A stretch of 10,332 bases of DNA, from NCBI GenBank assembly GCA_900545185.1, contig UQYH01000081.1, positions 1 through 10,332 on the forward strand, written 5' to 3'. The stretch comes from an uncultured Eubacteriales bacterium (lineage in GTDB: Bacteria; Bacillota; Clostridia; UBA1381; UBA9506). A program made the translations under genes and the position numbers. Position 1 is the first letter of the stretch, and each line of letters starts with the position of its first letter. Under the pieces are notes generated by a model. The model was not told where the DNA came from. It was given only the letters and a program-made list of their open reading frames with translations, and did no database searches. Of this stretch, positions 1-6,374 are shown one piece after another.

Positions 1-87
1 TACGGTTTGAGAATTTCAAGCGGAACACCCATTGTGTCCGTGATGCCGATGAACTTCTTCGTAGCTATTTTTGACCGATCGTTTCAC
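1..87 (-). pseudogene. 5' end of an unidentified gene, apparently frameshifted, leaving the window
   Basis: A strong ribosome binding site (AAGGAGG, around 97-103) stands 9 bases before a GTG codon at 87. Read straight through, this GTG frame gives only 23 residues ending in a histidine-rich tail and a TGA at 16-18. If one base is dropped from the five-T run at 68-72 (five A on the coding strand), the frame stays open to the window edge and reads VKRSVKIATKKFIGITD, then TMGVPLEILKP, which looks much more like a natural protein. I infer a one-base insertion, either a real mutation or a sequencing error. I do not recognise the family from 28 residues, and a genuine 23-residue peptide cannot be excluded. 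Confidence 0.3.
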
Positions 88-160
88 AATTTTCTGCCTC
101 CTTCTAAAATGCTTTCTATTGCATTCGCTTTTAACACACCAAAACCCATACCCATAAAGC

Positions 161-241
161 AAACAATAAAACAGGGCATCTACCGTTGTTTTGAATCTGC
201 CCGGATTCAAACTTTCGGGATGCCCCTTGCGTTCATTGTTT
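161..241 (-). terminator. Nested three-stem inverted repeat, probable terminator or structured RNA
   Basis: On the minus strand, three perfect stems nest inside one another just after the stop codon of the secreted-protein gene. The outer stem is AAACAAT/ATTGTTT (241-235 with 167-161), the middle is GGGCATC/GATGCCC (225-219 with 180-174), and the inner is TTTGAATC/GATTCAAA (211-204 with 197-190) around a CGGGCA loop. The GC-rich middle stem is followed on the minus strand by a T-rich run (TGTTTTATTGTTT), which fits an atypical intrinsic terminator. The interruptions between stems (9 and 7 bases on one side, 9 and 6 on the other) and a competing CCCG/CGGG pairing are more elaborate than a usual terminator. 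A cis-regulatory leader for the gene at the left edge, or a small RNA, is therefore also possible. Confidence 0.45.
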
Positions 242-245
242 AATT

Positions 246-731
246 TTAGCTGAAAATAACGTTAATAACGCCTTTAATGCGATCCATAAAACCTTCATTC
301 AATACGTTAACGTCAAACTTAACAACCGTATAAACGCTGTCATCCCAAGCGCCGCGGATTAAAAACTTATTCATGCCCGATGTTAAATCCACCTGACCGG
401 CAAACAGCATGGTTGAACCCACAACCGATTCCAGCGGCACATTGCCGGAGGTAATTTTATGATAATAACCGGTTGCGTAATTATACCGATACACGCTGAC
501 CAGTGCCCCTTGCGGCGCAGTTGCTGAAATCGGCAGCTTACGGCTTGTTGTTGAAGTAAAAAGCTGTTCGGGCGCTTTTAACGTAACAATGCCTGCCGCT
601 GTTGATTCAACCGAACCGGGCAGCACGTCCGGCGCGGCATATGTACTGAAGGCTGTGCCGAGGAGCATGATAAACAATGCTGCCACTACACACAAGCGAA
701 CCATTTTTTTGTATTTTGTCTGAAAAACCAA
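246..731 (-). CDS. Small secreted protein of unknown function, likely WalR-controlled
   Basis: The product is about 161 residues and I do not recognise a named family. The N-terminus has a positive patch (KYKK, R12), a hydrophobic core (about residues 13-27) and a small-residue end (STYAA), a typical Sec signal peptide cleaved near residue 32, so the mature protein should be exported. The rest is rich in short alternating beta-type stretches (residues about 50-150) and could be a single beta-sandwich domain; no cysteine, LPxTG or catalytic motif is visible after the signal peptide. I chose the TTG at 731 because GGAGG lies 8 bases before it; the GTG at 740 overlaps that GGAGG and is unlikely. 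It lies after walK on the same strand, where YycH/YycI would sit in Bacilli, but shows no resemblance to them. A WalR box upstream suggests a cell-wall role by association only. Confidence 0.8.
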   Translation of the reverse strand: MVFQTKYKKMVRLCVVAALFIMLLGTAFSTYAAPDVLPGSVESTAAGIVTLKAPEQLFTSTTSRKLPISATAPQGALVSVYRYNYATGYYHKITSGNVPLESVVGSTMLFAGQVDLTSGMNKFLIRGAWDDSVYTVVKFDVNVLNEGFMDRIKGVINVIFS

Positions 732-773
732 AAATAACACCTCCGGGGATGTTGAAAGATTTTTAAGTCTCTT

Positions 774-823
774 TCATACCAAATCATAACACTAAAAGCA
801 TCAATCATACCATTATAACACTA
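774..823 (-). repeat. Imperfect direct repeat in the leader of the secreted-protein gene
   Basis: Two near-identical copies, tcataccaaatcataacac followed by ta (774-794) and tcataccattataacacta (805-823) as read on the plus strand, are spaced 31 bases apart. They differ by a substitution and a 2-base length change. A partial third copy (attataacata) lies at 842-852. Each copy carries a TATAAT-like word on the minus strand, so the repeats could be duplicated promoter elements or sites for a regulator. Function is unknown. Confidence 0.5.
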
Positions 824-841
824 TAAAGGTTATATAGGAAT

Positions 842-874
842 ATTATAACATAGTTTTTTTACAAAGATGTTACA
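842..874 (-). promoter_or_regulatory. WalR box and -10 element upstream of the secreted-protein gene
   Basis: Read on the minus strand, 874-858 is TGTAACATCTTTGTAAA, an exact match to the WalR (YycF) consensus known from Bacilli: TGT(A/T)A(A/T/C), five bases, then the same hexamer. Ten bases further on is a perfect TATAAT (847-842). The region where a -35 should be has no good TTGACA, and the box covers it, an arrangement that fits activation by WalR. Two more TGTAA words lie just upstream (896-885). Transcription would start near 835 and give a leader of about 100 bases. walR itself is encoded about 1.8 kb upstream. Confidence 0.65.
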
Positions 875-908
875 AACAGATTATGTTACATTTACATTTG
901 TTCTTTTT

Positions 909-2675
909 TTATTCTTCCGTGTCAGCGGTCGTCATCGGCAGCGAAATGGTCACTTCCGTGCCCACGTTCACACGGCTTTTAATTGAAATAGTGCCGCCGT
1001 GTGCATCGACAATACTTTTTGAAATGGCAAGTCCCAAGCCTGTTCCGCCTTTTTCACGGCTGCGTGCCTTATCCACACGGTAAAAACGCTCAAACAACCT
1101 GCCTATGTCCTTTTCGGGAATCCCGATGCCGTTATCCTTTACGCGGATGTAAACACTGCCGTAAAGCTGTCCGGCCGTTACCGTAATTTTACCGCCGTTA
1201 GGCGTATATTTAATCGAGTTTGAAATAATGTTATATAAAAGCTGTTCCAAGCGGTCACGATCGCCGTAAAACATGTCAAAGCGGCTCTCCGTCTGTAACG
1301 TCAGCCTGTGTCCCTGTTCCTTGGCAACAAGCGATAAGGTATCCACCACATCCGAAAGCAGCACACCCATATCAAACGATGTTTTTTTCAGCTGGTCAGA
1401 CTGCTCTAGGCTGGAAAGCACAAGCAGATCCTTAACAAGCCGCGTCATTCTGTCTGTTTCGTTTAAAATTGTATTAATAAAGGTTGCCGGTACGTCCGTA
1501 CCGTCTGCCATATCCAAAAGTGTTTCGGCATAGGACTTAATGGTTGTCAGCGGCGTGCGCAATTCGTGCGATACGTTTGCAACAAACTCGCGACGGGAAT
1601 TTTCCAGCTTTTGCTGCTTGGTTACATCATGCAGCACAACCAAAACACCGCCGGTGTTGTAAAATTCGTCCTCAAAAACAACAAAGCTTGCCTTAATGGA
1701 AAGGTGCGGCAACTCAATATCACGCTCCGTAAAGCGGTTATCCTCCAAATACAGCATATCGCCCAAGCGGATATCGGCATGATATTGCATAAAAAAATCA
1801 TCAAACCGAATGGTTTCATCCTCTGCCAGGCCGAACATTTTCCGCGCGGTAGGGTTAATATGAATGGCATTGCCATCCGTCGCAAAGGCCATAACGCCGT
1901 CCGTCATGTTTAACAATATGGCTTCGACCTTGTTTTTTTCCGTTGACATTTGCAGCATGGCCGCCTGTAATTTAGAGGACATGTCGTTAAACGTCTCCGT
2001 CAGCGTACCGATTTCATCCTCAGACTTAACATCAATTTTCGATTCAAATTCACCTTCGGCCAAGCGTTTTGCTTTTTTGGTCAAATTGGCAATCGGCGTG
2101 GTAATGGTTCGGGACAGAAAATAACCCATAACAAGCGAAATACCCACGCCAAGCAACAGCGCCTCTATAATAATGCTGAAAATGTGCTGCGTGATTACCG
2201 TCAGTTCTTCTTTGGTATCCCGAACATACAAAATGTACGAAAAACCATCGCCGCGGATCGGCACGGCATAATCCATATAAGAGGACTGCGGATTAATTTC
2301 CTTGCCGAGCTTACCCGAAAGAGCCGTAATCAAATTATCCGTTTGCATGGAAAAAGCGCCACGGCTGTCCGAGGAGCTGTCTACAATCATGCCGTTATCC
2401 GTTGAGATAACGTAATAATTTCGGTAGGTATCTATCCCCATACGTGCCGTATGCGCACTGATAATATTTTTTATGTAACCTTCACCCTCGGCGGCTATGC
2501 CGCTTTCTAAGCGGCCGATAAACTCGTCCGTAAAAATAGAATCCATTTCGTCTGCAAACAAATCGTGGTAAGAATCCGTCACGGAAAGGATTAAAAACGT
2601 GCCTGCCACCGACATAATTGCCAGCACCAGCAGGACAAAAATCGTGACCATCTTCCATTGCAGCCCTTTAAACAT
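909..2675 (-). CDS. walK: Sensor histidine kinase WalK (YycG/VicK type)
   Basis: This is a membrane sensor kinase that phosphorylates WalR and, in Gram-positives, matches cell-wall hydrolase expression to growth. In its 588 residues I see a first membrane helix (about 9-31), an extracytoplasmic sensor domain (about 32-160), a second helix (about 163-187), HAMP (about 187-240), PAS (about 248-352) and HisKA with the phospho-acceptor His370 in FVANVSHELRTP. The ATPase domain shows the N box (Asn482, Asn486 in NIISNSIKYTP), G1 DNGIGIP (from 514), the F box FERFYRVDKARSR (from 528) and G2 GGTGLGLA (543-550). All catalytic motifs are intact and the length is near that of Bacillus WalK (about 610). 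GAGGAG lies just before the ATG. It follows walR by 17 bases, so they are surely co-transcribed. PhoR is the main alternative, but the partner regulator argues for WalK. Confidence 0.92.
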   Translation of the reverse strand: MFKGLQWKMVTIFVLLVLAIMSVAGTFLILSVTDSYHDLFADEMDSIFTDEFIGRLESGIAAEGEGYIKNIISAHTARMGIDTYRNYYVISTDNGMIVDSSSDSRGAFSMQTDNLITALSGKLGKEINPQSSYMDYAVPIRGDGFSYILYVRDTKEELTVITQHIFSIIIEALLLGVGISLVMGYFLSRTITTPIANLTKKAKRLAEGEFESKIDVKSEDEIGTLTETFNDMSSKLQAAMLQMSTEKNKVEAILLNMTDGVMAFATDGNAIHINPTARKMFGLAEDETIRFDDFFMQYHADIRLGDMLYLEDNRFTERDIELPHLSIKASFVVFEDEFYNTGGVLVVLHDVTKQQKLENSRREFVANVSHELRTPLTTIKSYAETLLDMADGTDVPATFINTILNETDRMTRLVKDLLVLSSLEQSDQLKKTSFDMGVLLSDVVDTLSLVAKEQGHRLTLQTESRFDMFYGDRDRLEQLLYNIISNSIKYTPNGGKITVTAGQLYGSVYIRVKDNGIGIPEKDIGRLFERFYRVDKARSREKGGTGLGLAISKSIVDAHGGTISIKSRVNVGTEVTISLPMTTADTEE

Positions 2676-2692
2676 GACGCCTCTCCTCTGAT

Positions 2693-3400
2693 TTACTCTG
2701 CTGTTTTGTTAAAATAATATCCCACGCCCCGCTTGGTTAAAATATATTTGGGATTGCTGGAATCATCCTCGATTTTTTCACGCAGGCGGCGCACCGTTAC
2801 GTCAACCGTACGCACATCTCCGAAAAATTCGTAGCCCCAAACGCTTGAAAGCAGCGCCTCGCGCGAAAAAATGCGGTTCGGCTGCGTGACAAAGAACTTT
2901 AAAAGCTCATACTCGCGGTTCGTCAAATCCAGCGTAACATCATTTTTAATGGCTTCATATTTCATTGTGTCAATCACAAAATTGTGGTCAACTGAAATAA
3001 TCTCGTGCCGTTCGCCGCCGTTCTGCACGGTGTTGCCCGAAAAACGGCGCATATTGGCTTTAACGCGTGCCAAAAGCTCACGGATGCTAAACGGCTTTGT
3101 TATGTAATCATCCGCTCCCAGTTCCAGCCCCAGCACCTTATCAACTTCTTCTTCACGAGCTGTTATCATAATGATGGGCACATTTGATTTTTCACGAATC
3201 CGTTTGCAAACGTCAAACCCGTCCAGCTTGGGCAGCATAATATCCAGCAAAATCAAATCGGGATTTTGCGTTAAGGCAAGGTTTAGCCCTTCTTCGCCGT
3301 CACTTGCGCCCAAAACCCGAAAGCCCTCTTTTTCCAAATTAAATTTTAAAATTTCAAGAATCGGTTTTTCATCGTCCACAATCAGAATAACACGTTCCAT
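2693..3400 (-). CDS. walR: Response regulator WalR (YycF/VicR type, OmpR family)
   Basis: This cytoplasmic DNA-binding regulator is the partner of WalK. The receiver domain (1-120) has the acidic pair Asp9/Asp10, the phosphorylation site Asp53 in LILLDIMLP, Thr80 and Lys102 in ITKPF. A winged-helix OmpR-type domain occupies about 135-232. Its end, with GDVRTVDVTVRRLREKIED and KYILTKRGVGYYF, closely resembles the WalR recognition helix and wing rather than PhoP or ResD. At 235 residues it matches the usual length. The ATG at 3400 has GGGGTGA upstream. The gene lies 50 bases after pgeF, with a strong hairpin between them, and 17 bases before walK. A perfect WalR box in front of the gene after walK supports both the identity and a local regulatory circuit. 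Confidence 0.93.
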   Translation of the reverse strand: MERVILIVDDEKPILEILKFNLEKEGFRVLGASDGEEGLNLALTQNPDLILLDIMLPKLDGFDVCKRIREKSNVPIIMITAREEEVDKVLGLELGADDYITKPFSIRELLARVKANMRRFSGNTVQNGGERHEIISVDHNFVIDTMKYEAIKNDVTLDLTNREYELLKFFVTQPNRIFSREALLSSVWGYEFFGDVRTVDVTVRRLREKIEDDSSNPKYILTKRGVGYYFNKTAE

Positions 3401-3424
3401 TGCGTCACCCCTTTTTTATCTCCC

Positions 3425-3451
3425 GGCATGCGCATACAAATGCAGCATGCC
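3425..3451 (-). promoter_or_regulatory. Strong hairpin between pgeF and walR
   Basis: On the minus strand, GGCATGC (3451-3445) pairs perfectly with GCATGCC (3431-3425). Inside, GCAT pairs with ATGC around a TTGT loop with one bulged T, giving 11 base pairs in all. It begins at the last base of the pgeF TAG stop codon and ends about 25 bases before the walR start. No T-run follows on either strand, so it is not a canonical terminator. An RNA-processing or mRNA-stability element that sets walRK levels apart from the upstream genes is an inference. Confidence 0.5.
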
Positions 3452-4278
3452 TATACTGTCAATTCAATCATCGCACACATGCGCCCTGTCTCGCCGTCCC
3501 GTCTGTATGAATAAAACAAATCCTTTTCACAATAGGTACAAAGCGGACAAACGCTGATGTGTTCTTCACAAACGCCCGTTTGCAGCAAAGAATGAACATT
3601 TAAGGCATCTGTATCAATGTAATACTTTCCGTTTCGGAAAACGCTAAACTGCTCTGCAGCACTGCCGAAATGAAGCAAAAATTCAAGGTACACATCCTCA
3701 TCCACTTCAAAATGGCACTGCTTAATAGAAGGCCCCATTGCGACCAAAACATCTTCGGCTTTTGTGCCGAATTGTCTGTGCATGGCCAAAACCGCATGCT
3801 GCGCTATTTTTTGAACGGTACCGCGCCAGCCGGAATGAACCGCCGCAACAACCCTTTGCACAGGATCAAGCAGCAAAACCGGTGTGCAGTCTGCATAAAA
3901 GACCGCAAGCGGTACGCCCGGCAGATTCGTCATAAGGCCGTCGGCCTCCGGCAGATTCTGCGGCGGAAAGGAAAGCGCCGTTTGCTCTGCTTCAGCCGTT
4001 TGAGCCTTTGCAATCGTAATCAGCTTAGCGCTGTGCACCTGGTGCAGCGACCGTAACGCGCGGACATCCACGCCTGCCTCCTCGCAAAACAGAGAAAAAT
4101 TTTTCTCCACCGCCCCTGCATCATCCCGTGTATATACACCTAAATTTAAAGACGTAAAAACACCCGAACTGGTTCCGTTTTTTTTGGCAGAAAATCCATG
4201 ATGCACCAAACCCGCGGCCTGCAGGGCGTCGCAGGTCAAAATCCGGCCGCCATGATACGTAAAGCCGCTATTATGCAT
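3451..4278 (-). CDS. pgeF: Peptidoglycan editing factor PgeF (YfiH/YlmD, laccase-domain family)
   Basis: This is the single-domain YfiH/DUF152 family, once called polyphenol oxidase. Members are zinc enzymes with purine-nucleoside activity, and E. coli YfiH helps keep non-canonical residues out of peptidoglycan precursors. The 275 residues show the metal/active-site set His82 (LHQVHS), Cys131 (YADCTPVLLLDP) and His148 (AVHSGWRGT), with the 17-residue Cys-to-His spacing of E. coli YfiH, and the C-terminal CTYCEKDLFYSYRRDGETGR signature. There is no signal peptide, so it should be cytoplasmic. Its ATG overlaps the end of the upstream korC-like gene by 8 bases and has no clear ribosome binding site, which points to translational coupling. 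Sitting between murA and walRK fits a cell-wall quality-control role. The exact substrate cannot be told from sequence. Confidence 0.9.
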   Translation of the reverse strand: MHNSGFTYHGGRILTCDALQAAGLVHHGFSAKKNGTSSGVFTSLNLGVYTRDDAGAVEKNFSLFCEEAGVDVRALRSLHQVHSAKLITIAKAQTAEAEQTALSFPPQNLPEADGLMTNLPGVPLAVFYADCTPVLLLDPVQRVVAAVHSGWRGTVQKIAQHAVLAMHRQFGTKAEDVLVAMGPSIKQCHFEVDEDVYLEFLLHFGSAAEQFSVFRNGKYYIDTDALNVHSLLQTGVCEEHISVCPLCTYCEKDLFYSYRRDGETGRMCAMIELTV

Positions 4279-4807
4279 ATTGATAGCCCAGTTCTATAGC
4301 TTTTACGTTTTTATCAAACAATGCAGCCTTTGAAGCAGGGATGCTCTTTTCCAACCCGGCTTTCGCTTCCTCCAGCGTGTAAAGCCCCGTCTCTTTTAAA
4401 AGGCGGCCGACAATAACCATGTTCGCCAAATTACCCAGCTCATTTTCCAGCGCAATTTCCCTTGCTGGAATTTTAATAACGGTTACATCCGTACGGGTTA
4501 CGTCGCGATCTACCATCGAGCTGTCTGTTATAATAATGCCACCGGCCGGCAGGGTTTCTTCAAATTTATCTAAAGACGGACGATTCATGGCGATCAGCAC
4601 ATCGGGGTGCGGAATAATCGGAGAACCAACAGGCTTATCGGAAATAACAACACTGCAATTTGCCGTACCGCCGCGCATTTCGGGACCGTAAGACGGCAGC
4701 CATGAAACCTCGCGTCCGCTCTTTAAGCCGGCATAAGCCAAAACCTTACCGGCAAATAAAATACCTTGTCCGCCAAAACCGGCCAGCATAATTTTACAAT
4801 TTTTCAT
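4271..4807 (-). CDS. 2-oxoacid:ferredoxin oxidoreductase gamma subunit (KorC/PorC type), without its partners nearby
   Basis: The 178 residues belong to the gamma domain of pyruvate/2-oxoglutarate:ferredoxin oxidoreductases, which make acyl-CoA and reduced ferredoxin in anaerobes. Visible signatures are the GFGGQG loop (10-15), SYGPEMRGGTANCSVVIS (39-56), HPDVLIAMN (67-75) and GNLANMVIVG (125-134). The length is normal for a stand-alone gamma subunit. I chose the ATG at 4807 because AAAGGA lies 7 bases before it and GFGGQG then falls at residue 10; the frame stays open further upstream but with non-family sequence. Alpha (thiamine-independent), beta (thiamine-diphosphate) and ferredoxin subunits are normally adjacent. 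Here the neighbours are murA and pgeF, so partners must be elsewhere or the protein works alone. Which 2-oxoacid is used cannot be told from this subunit. Confidence 0.85.
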   Translation of the reverse strand: MKNCKIMLAGFGGQGILFAGKVLAYAGLKSGREVSWLPSYGPEMRGGTANCSVVISDKPVGSPIIPHPDVLIAMNRPSLDKFEETLPAGGIIITDSSMVDRDVTRTDVTVIKIPAREIALENELGNLANMVIVGRLLKETGLYTLEEAKAGLEKSIPASKAALFDKNVKAIELGYQYA

Positions 4808-4861
4808 AATATAATCCTTTGCCTTTCTGCTCACATAAGTATGTATCTGATATTCCCTGTT

Positions 4862-4887
4862 AAATCCGTCCGTGAGCCGACAGATTT
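4862..4887 (-). promoter_or_regulatory. Hairpin in the leader of the gamma-subunit gene
   Basis: In the 104 bases between murA and the gamma-subunit gene, the minus strand has AAATCTGTC (4887-4879) and GACGGATTT (4870-4862). They pair over nine positions with one G-U wobble and enclose an 8-base loop. A shorter CCCG-TTGC-CGGG hairpin lies just upstream, near 4900. There is no T-run after either, so simple termination is unlikely; leader-based control or RNA processing is possible. I see no promoter of quality in this gap. Confidence 0.4.
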
Positions 4888-4911
4888 GCTTGCACCCGGC
4901 AACGGGATTTT

Positions 4912-6168
4912 TTAACAAGTTTTGCGCCAAATATCGGCGCCCAATGCTTTAAACTTTTCCTCCAGCTTTTCATAGCCACGGTCAATATGCTTAAGCTCGG
5001 TGATTTGGGTCACGCCGTGCGCCATCAGCCCAGCAATCACCATACCGGCGCCGCCGCGCAAATCGGTTGCGCGTACCGGCGCACCCTCTAAATGGTCAAC
5101 CCCGGTAATAAAGGCGGTTTTGCCGTCCACTCGGATGTTTGCACCCATGCGCAGCAACTCACCCACATATTGAAAGCGGCTGTCCCAAACGCCCTCCGTT
5201 ACCAGGCTTGTTCCCTTCGAAACGGACAAAAGCGCCACAATCTGCGGCTGCATGTCCGTCGGGAATCCTGGGTATGGCAATGTTTTTATGTTAACGTTTG
5301 AGATTACCTTGCTGCCCTCTACCCGAATACTGTCATCATATTCCGTAATTTTAGCGCCGATTTCAATCAGCTTGGCACTGACGGATTCCATATGTTTGGG
5401 GATGATATTTTTAACCAGCACATTACCGCCCGTGGCTGCCGCCGCAACCATAAACGTACCGGCTTCAATCTGATCGGGGATGATGGAATACGTACCGCCG
5501 CGCAGTTTTTCAACACCGATAATTTTAATAACGTCTGTACCGGCACCCTTAACCTTGGCACCCATGGCGTTTAAAAAGTTTGCCAAATCGACAATGTGCG
5601 GCTCCTTGGCAACGTTTTCAATGGTCGTCACGCCTTCTGCCAGCACGGCTGCCAGCATAATATTAATGGTCGCGCCCACGCTGACCGTATCCAAATAAAT
5701 GCTGTTGCCGCAAAGCTTTTTGGCCTTGGCCACAATCACGTCGCTGTCCTGCTTCACCTGTGCGCCCAGCGCCTCAAAGCCTTTAATGTGCTGATCAATC
5801 GGCCGTACGCCGAAATCACAGCCGCCCGGCATGGTTACATTTGCTTTGTGAAAACGCCCCAAAAGCACACCCAAAAGATAGTATGAAGCGCGCATTTTCC
5901 GCATCATATCCGAAGGTGCTGTTTGCTTGTTCAAGCCGCGGCAATCTATTTCCAGAGTATATTCGTCCAAATATGTAACGCTAGCGCCCATATGCTCCAG
6001 TATATTCACTATCACTTTAACATCCTGAATATTCGGTACATTTTCAATGGTACACACACCATCCACCAAAATAGCAGCCGGTATAATCGCAACAGCCGCA
6101 TTTTTCGCTCCGCTGACCGTTACTTCGCCGCAAAGCCGTTTGCCCCCCTTAACCACTATTGTTTCCAA
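4912..6168 (-). CDS. murA: UDP-N-acetylglucosamine 1-carboxyvinyltransferase, MurZ (MurA2) type
   Basis: It catalyses the first committed step of peptidoglycan synthesis, adding enolpyruvate from PEP to UDP-GlcNAc in the cytoplasm. The 418 residues show Lys22-Asn23 in VSGAKNAAVA, Arg93 in MRASYYLLG, the catalytic and fosfomycin-target Cys117 in MPGGCDFGVRPIDQHIKGFEALG and the catalytic Asp305 in GFPTDMQPQ. RPIDQHIKGFEALG, YYLLGVLLGRF and the ending HIDRGYEKLEEKFKALGADIW resemble the second firmicute paralogue (Bacillus MurAB/MurZ) more than MurAA. The start is a TTG about 9 bases after AGGGGG. The gene has its own promoter and a hairpin-bearing leader, and it probably opens the transcript leading to the gamma-subunit gene, pgeF and walRK. 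A second murA elsewhere in the genome is expected but cannot be seen. Confidence 0.96.
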   Translation of the reverse strand: METIVVKGGKRLCGEVTVSGAKNAAVAIIPAAILVDGVCTIENVPNIQDVKVIVNILEHMGASVTYLDEYTLEIDCRGLNKQTAPSDMMRKMRASYYLLGVLLGRFHKANVTMPGGCDFGVRPIDQHIKGFEALGAQVKQDSDVIVAKAKKLCGNSIYLDTVSVGATINIMLAAVLAEGVTTIENVAKEPHIVDLANFLNAMGAKVKGAGTDVIKIIGVEKLRGGTYSIIPDQIEAGTFMVAAAATGGNVLVKNIIPKHMESVSAKLIEIGAKITEYDDSIRVEGSKVISNVNIKTLPYPGFPTDMQPQIVALLSVSKGTSLVTEGVWDSRFQYVGELLRMGANIRVDGKTAFITGVDHLEGAPVRATDLRGGAGMVIAGLMAHGVTQITELKHIDRGYEKLEEKFKALGADIWRKTC

Positions 6169-6258
6169 AATTTACATCCCCCTACCGTTTCAAATCGCAC
6201 TTATTTTCGTATCTGTAAACAGAATCTATATCCGTTGTCTCAATTTTTTATATCATTC

Positions 6259-6280
6259 TGTATCGACTTTTGCCGATACA
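6259..6280 (-). promoter_or_regulatory. Leader hairpin upstream of murA
   Basis: On the minus strand TGTATCG (6280-6274) pairs perfectly with CGATACA (6265-6259) around the loop GCAAAAGT. It lies roughly 30-50 bases into the predicted murA transcript, and the leader is about 135 bases long. The word CGATACAGAA occurs here and again near 6363-6372. No ribosome binding site is directly masked, so any regulatory effect is conjecture. Confidence 0.45.
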
Positions 6281-6309
6281 TCCGTAAAGCAAAAAAAACA
6301 CACAATATC

Positions 6310-6337
6310 ATTATACCATTTTATGCGAAAAAATCAA
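6310..6337 (-). promoter_or_regulatory. Sigma-A-type extended -10 promoter for murA
   Basis: The minus strand has TTGATT (6337-6332), a 16-base spacer and a perfect TATAAT (6315-6310) preceded by TGG, an extended -10. It lies in the 206-base AT-rich gap between the yolD-like gene and murA, so it should drive murA and the genes beyond it. Confidence 0.7.
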
Positions 6338-6374
6338 TAGTTTTTTGGCAATTCGGCATATTTTCTGTATCGTA

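Noticed and set aside
732..740. GTG at 740 as the start of the secreted protein
   Set aside because: It overlaps the GGAGG that best serves as ribosome binding site; the TTG at 731 has correct 8-base spacing.
4808..4930. Upstream extension of the gamma-subunit frame, overlapping the murA end
   Set aside because: The extra 41 residues are unlike the family, and a ribosome binding site fits the ATG at 4807.
6214..6222. TGTAAA near the murA leader as a WalR half-site
   Set aside because: No second hexamer at five-base spacing; a single hexamer is expected by chance in AT-rich DNA.
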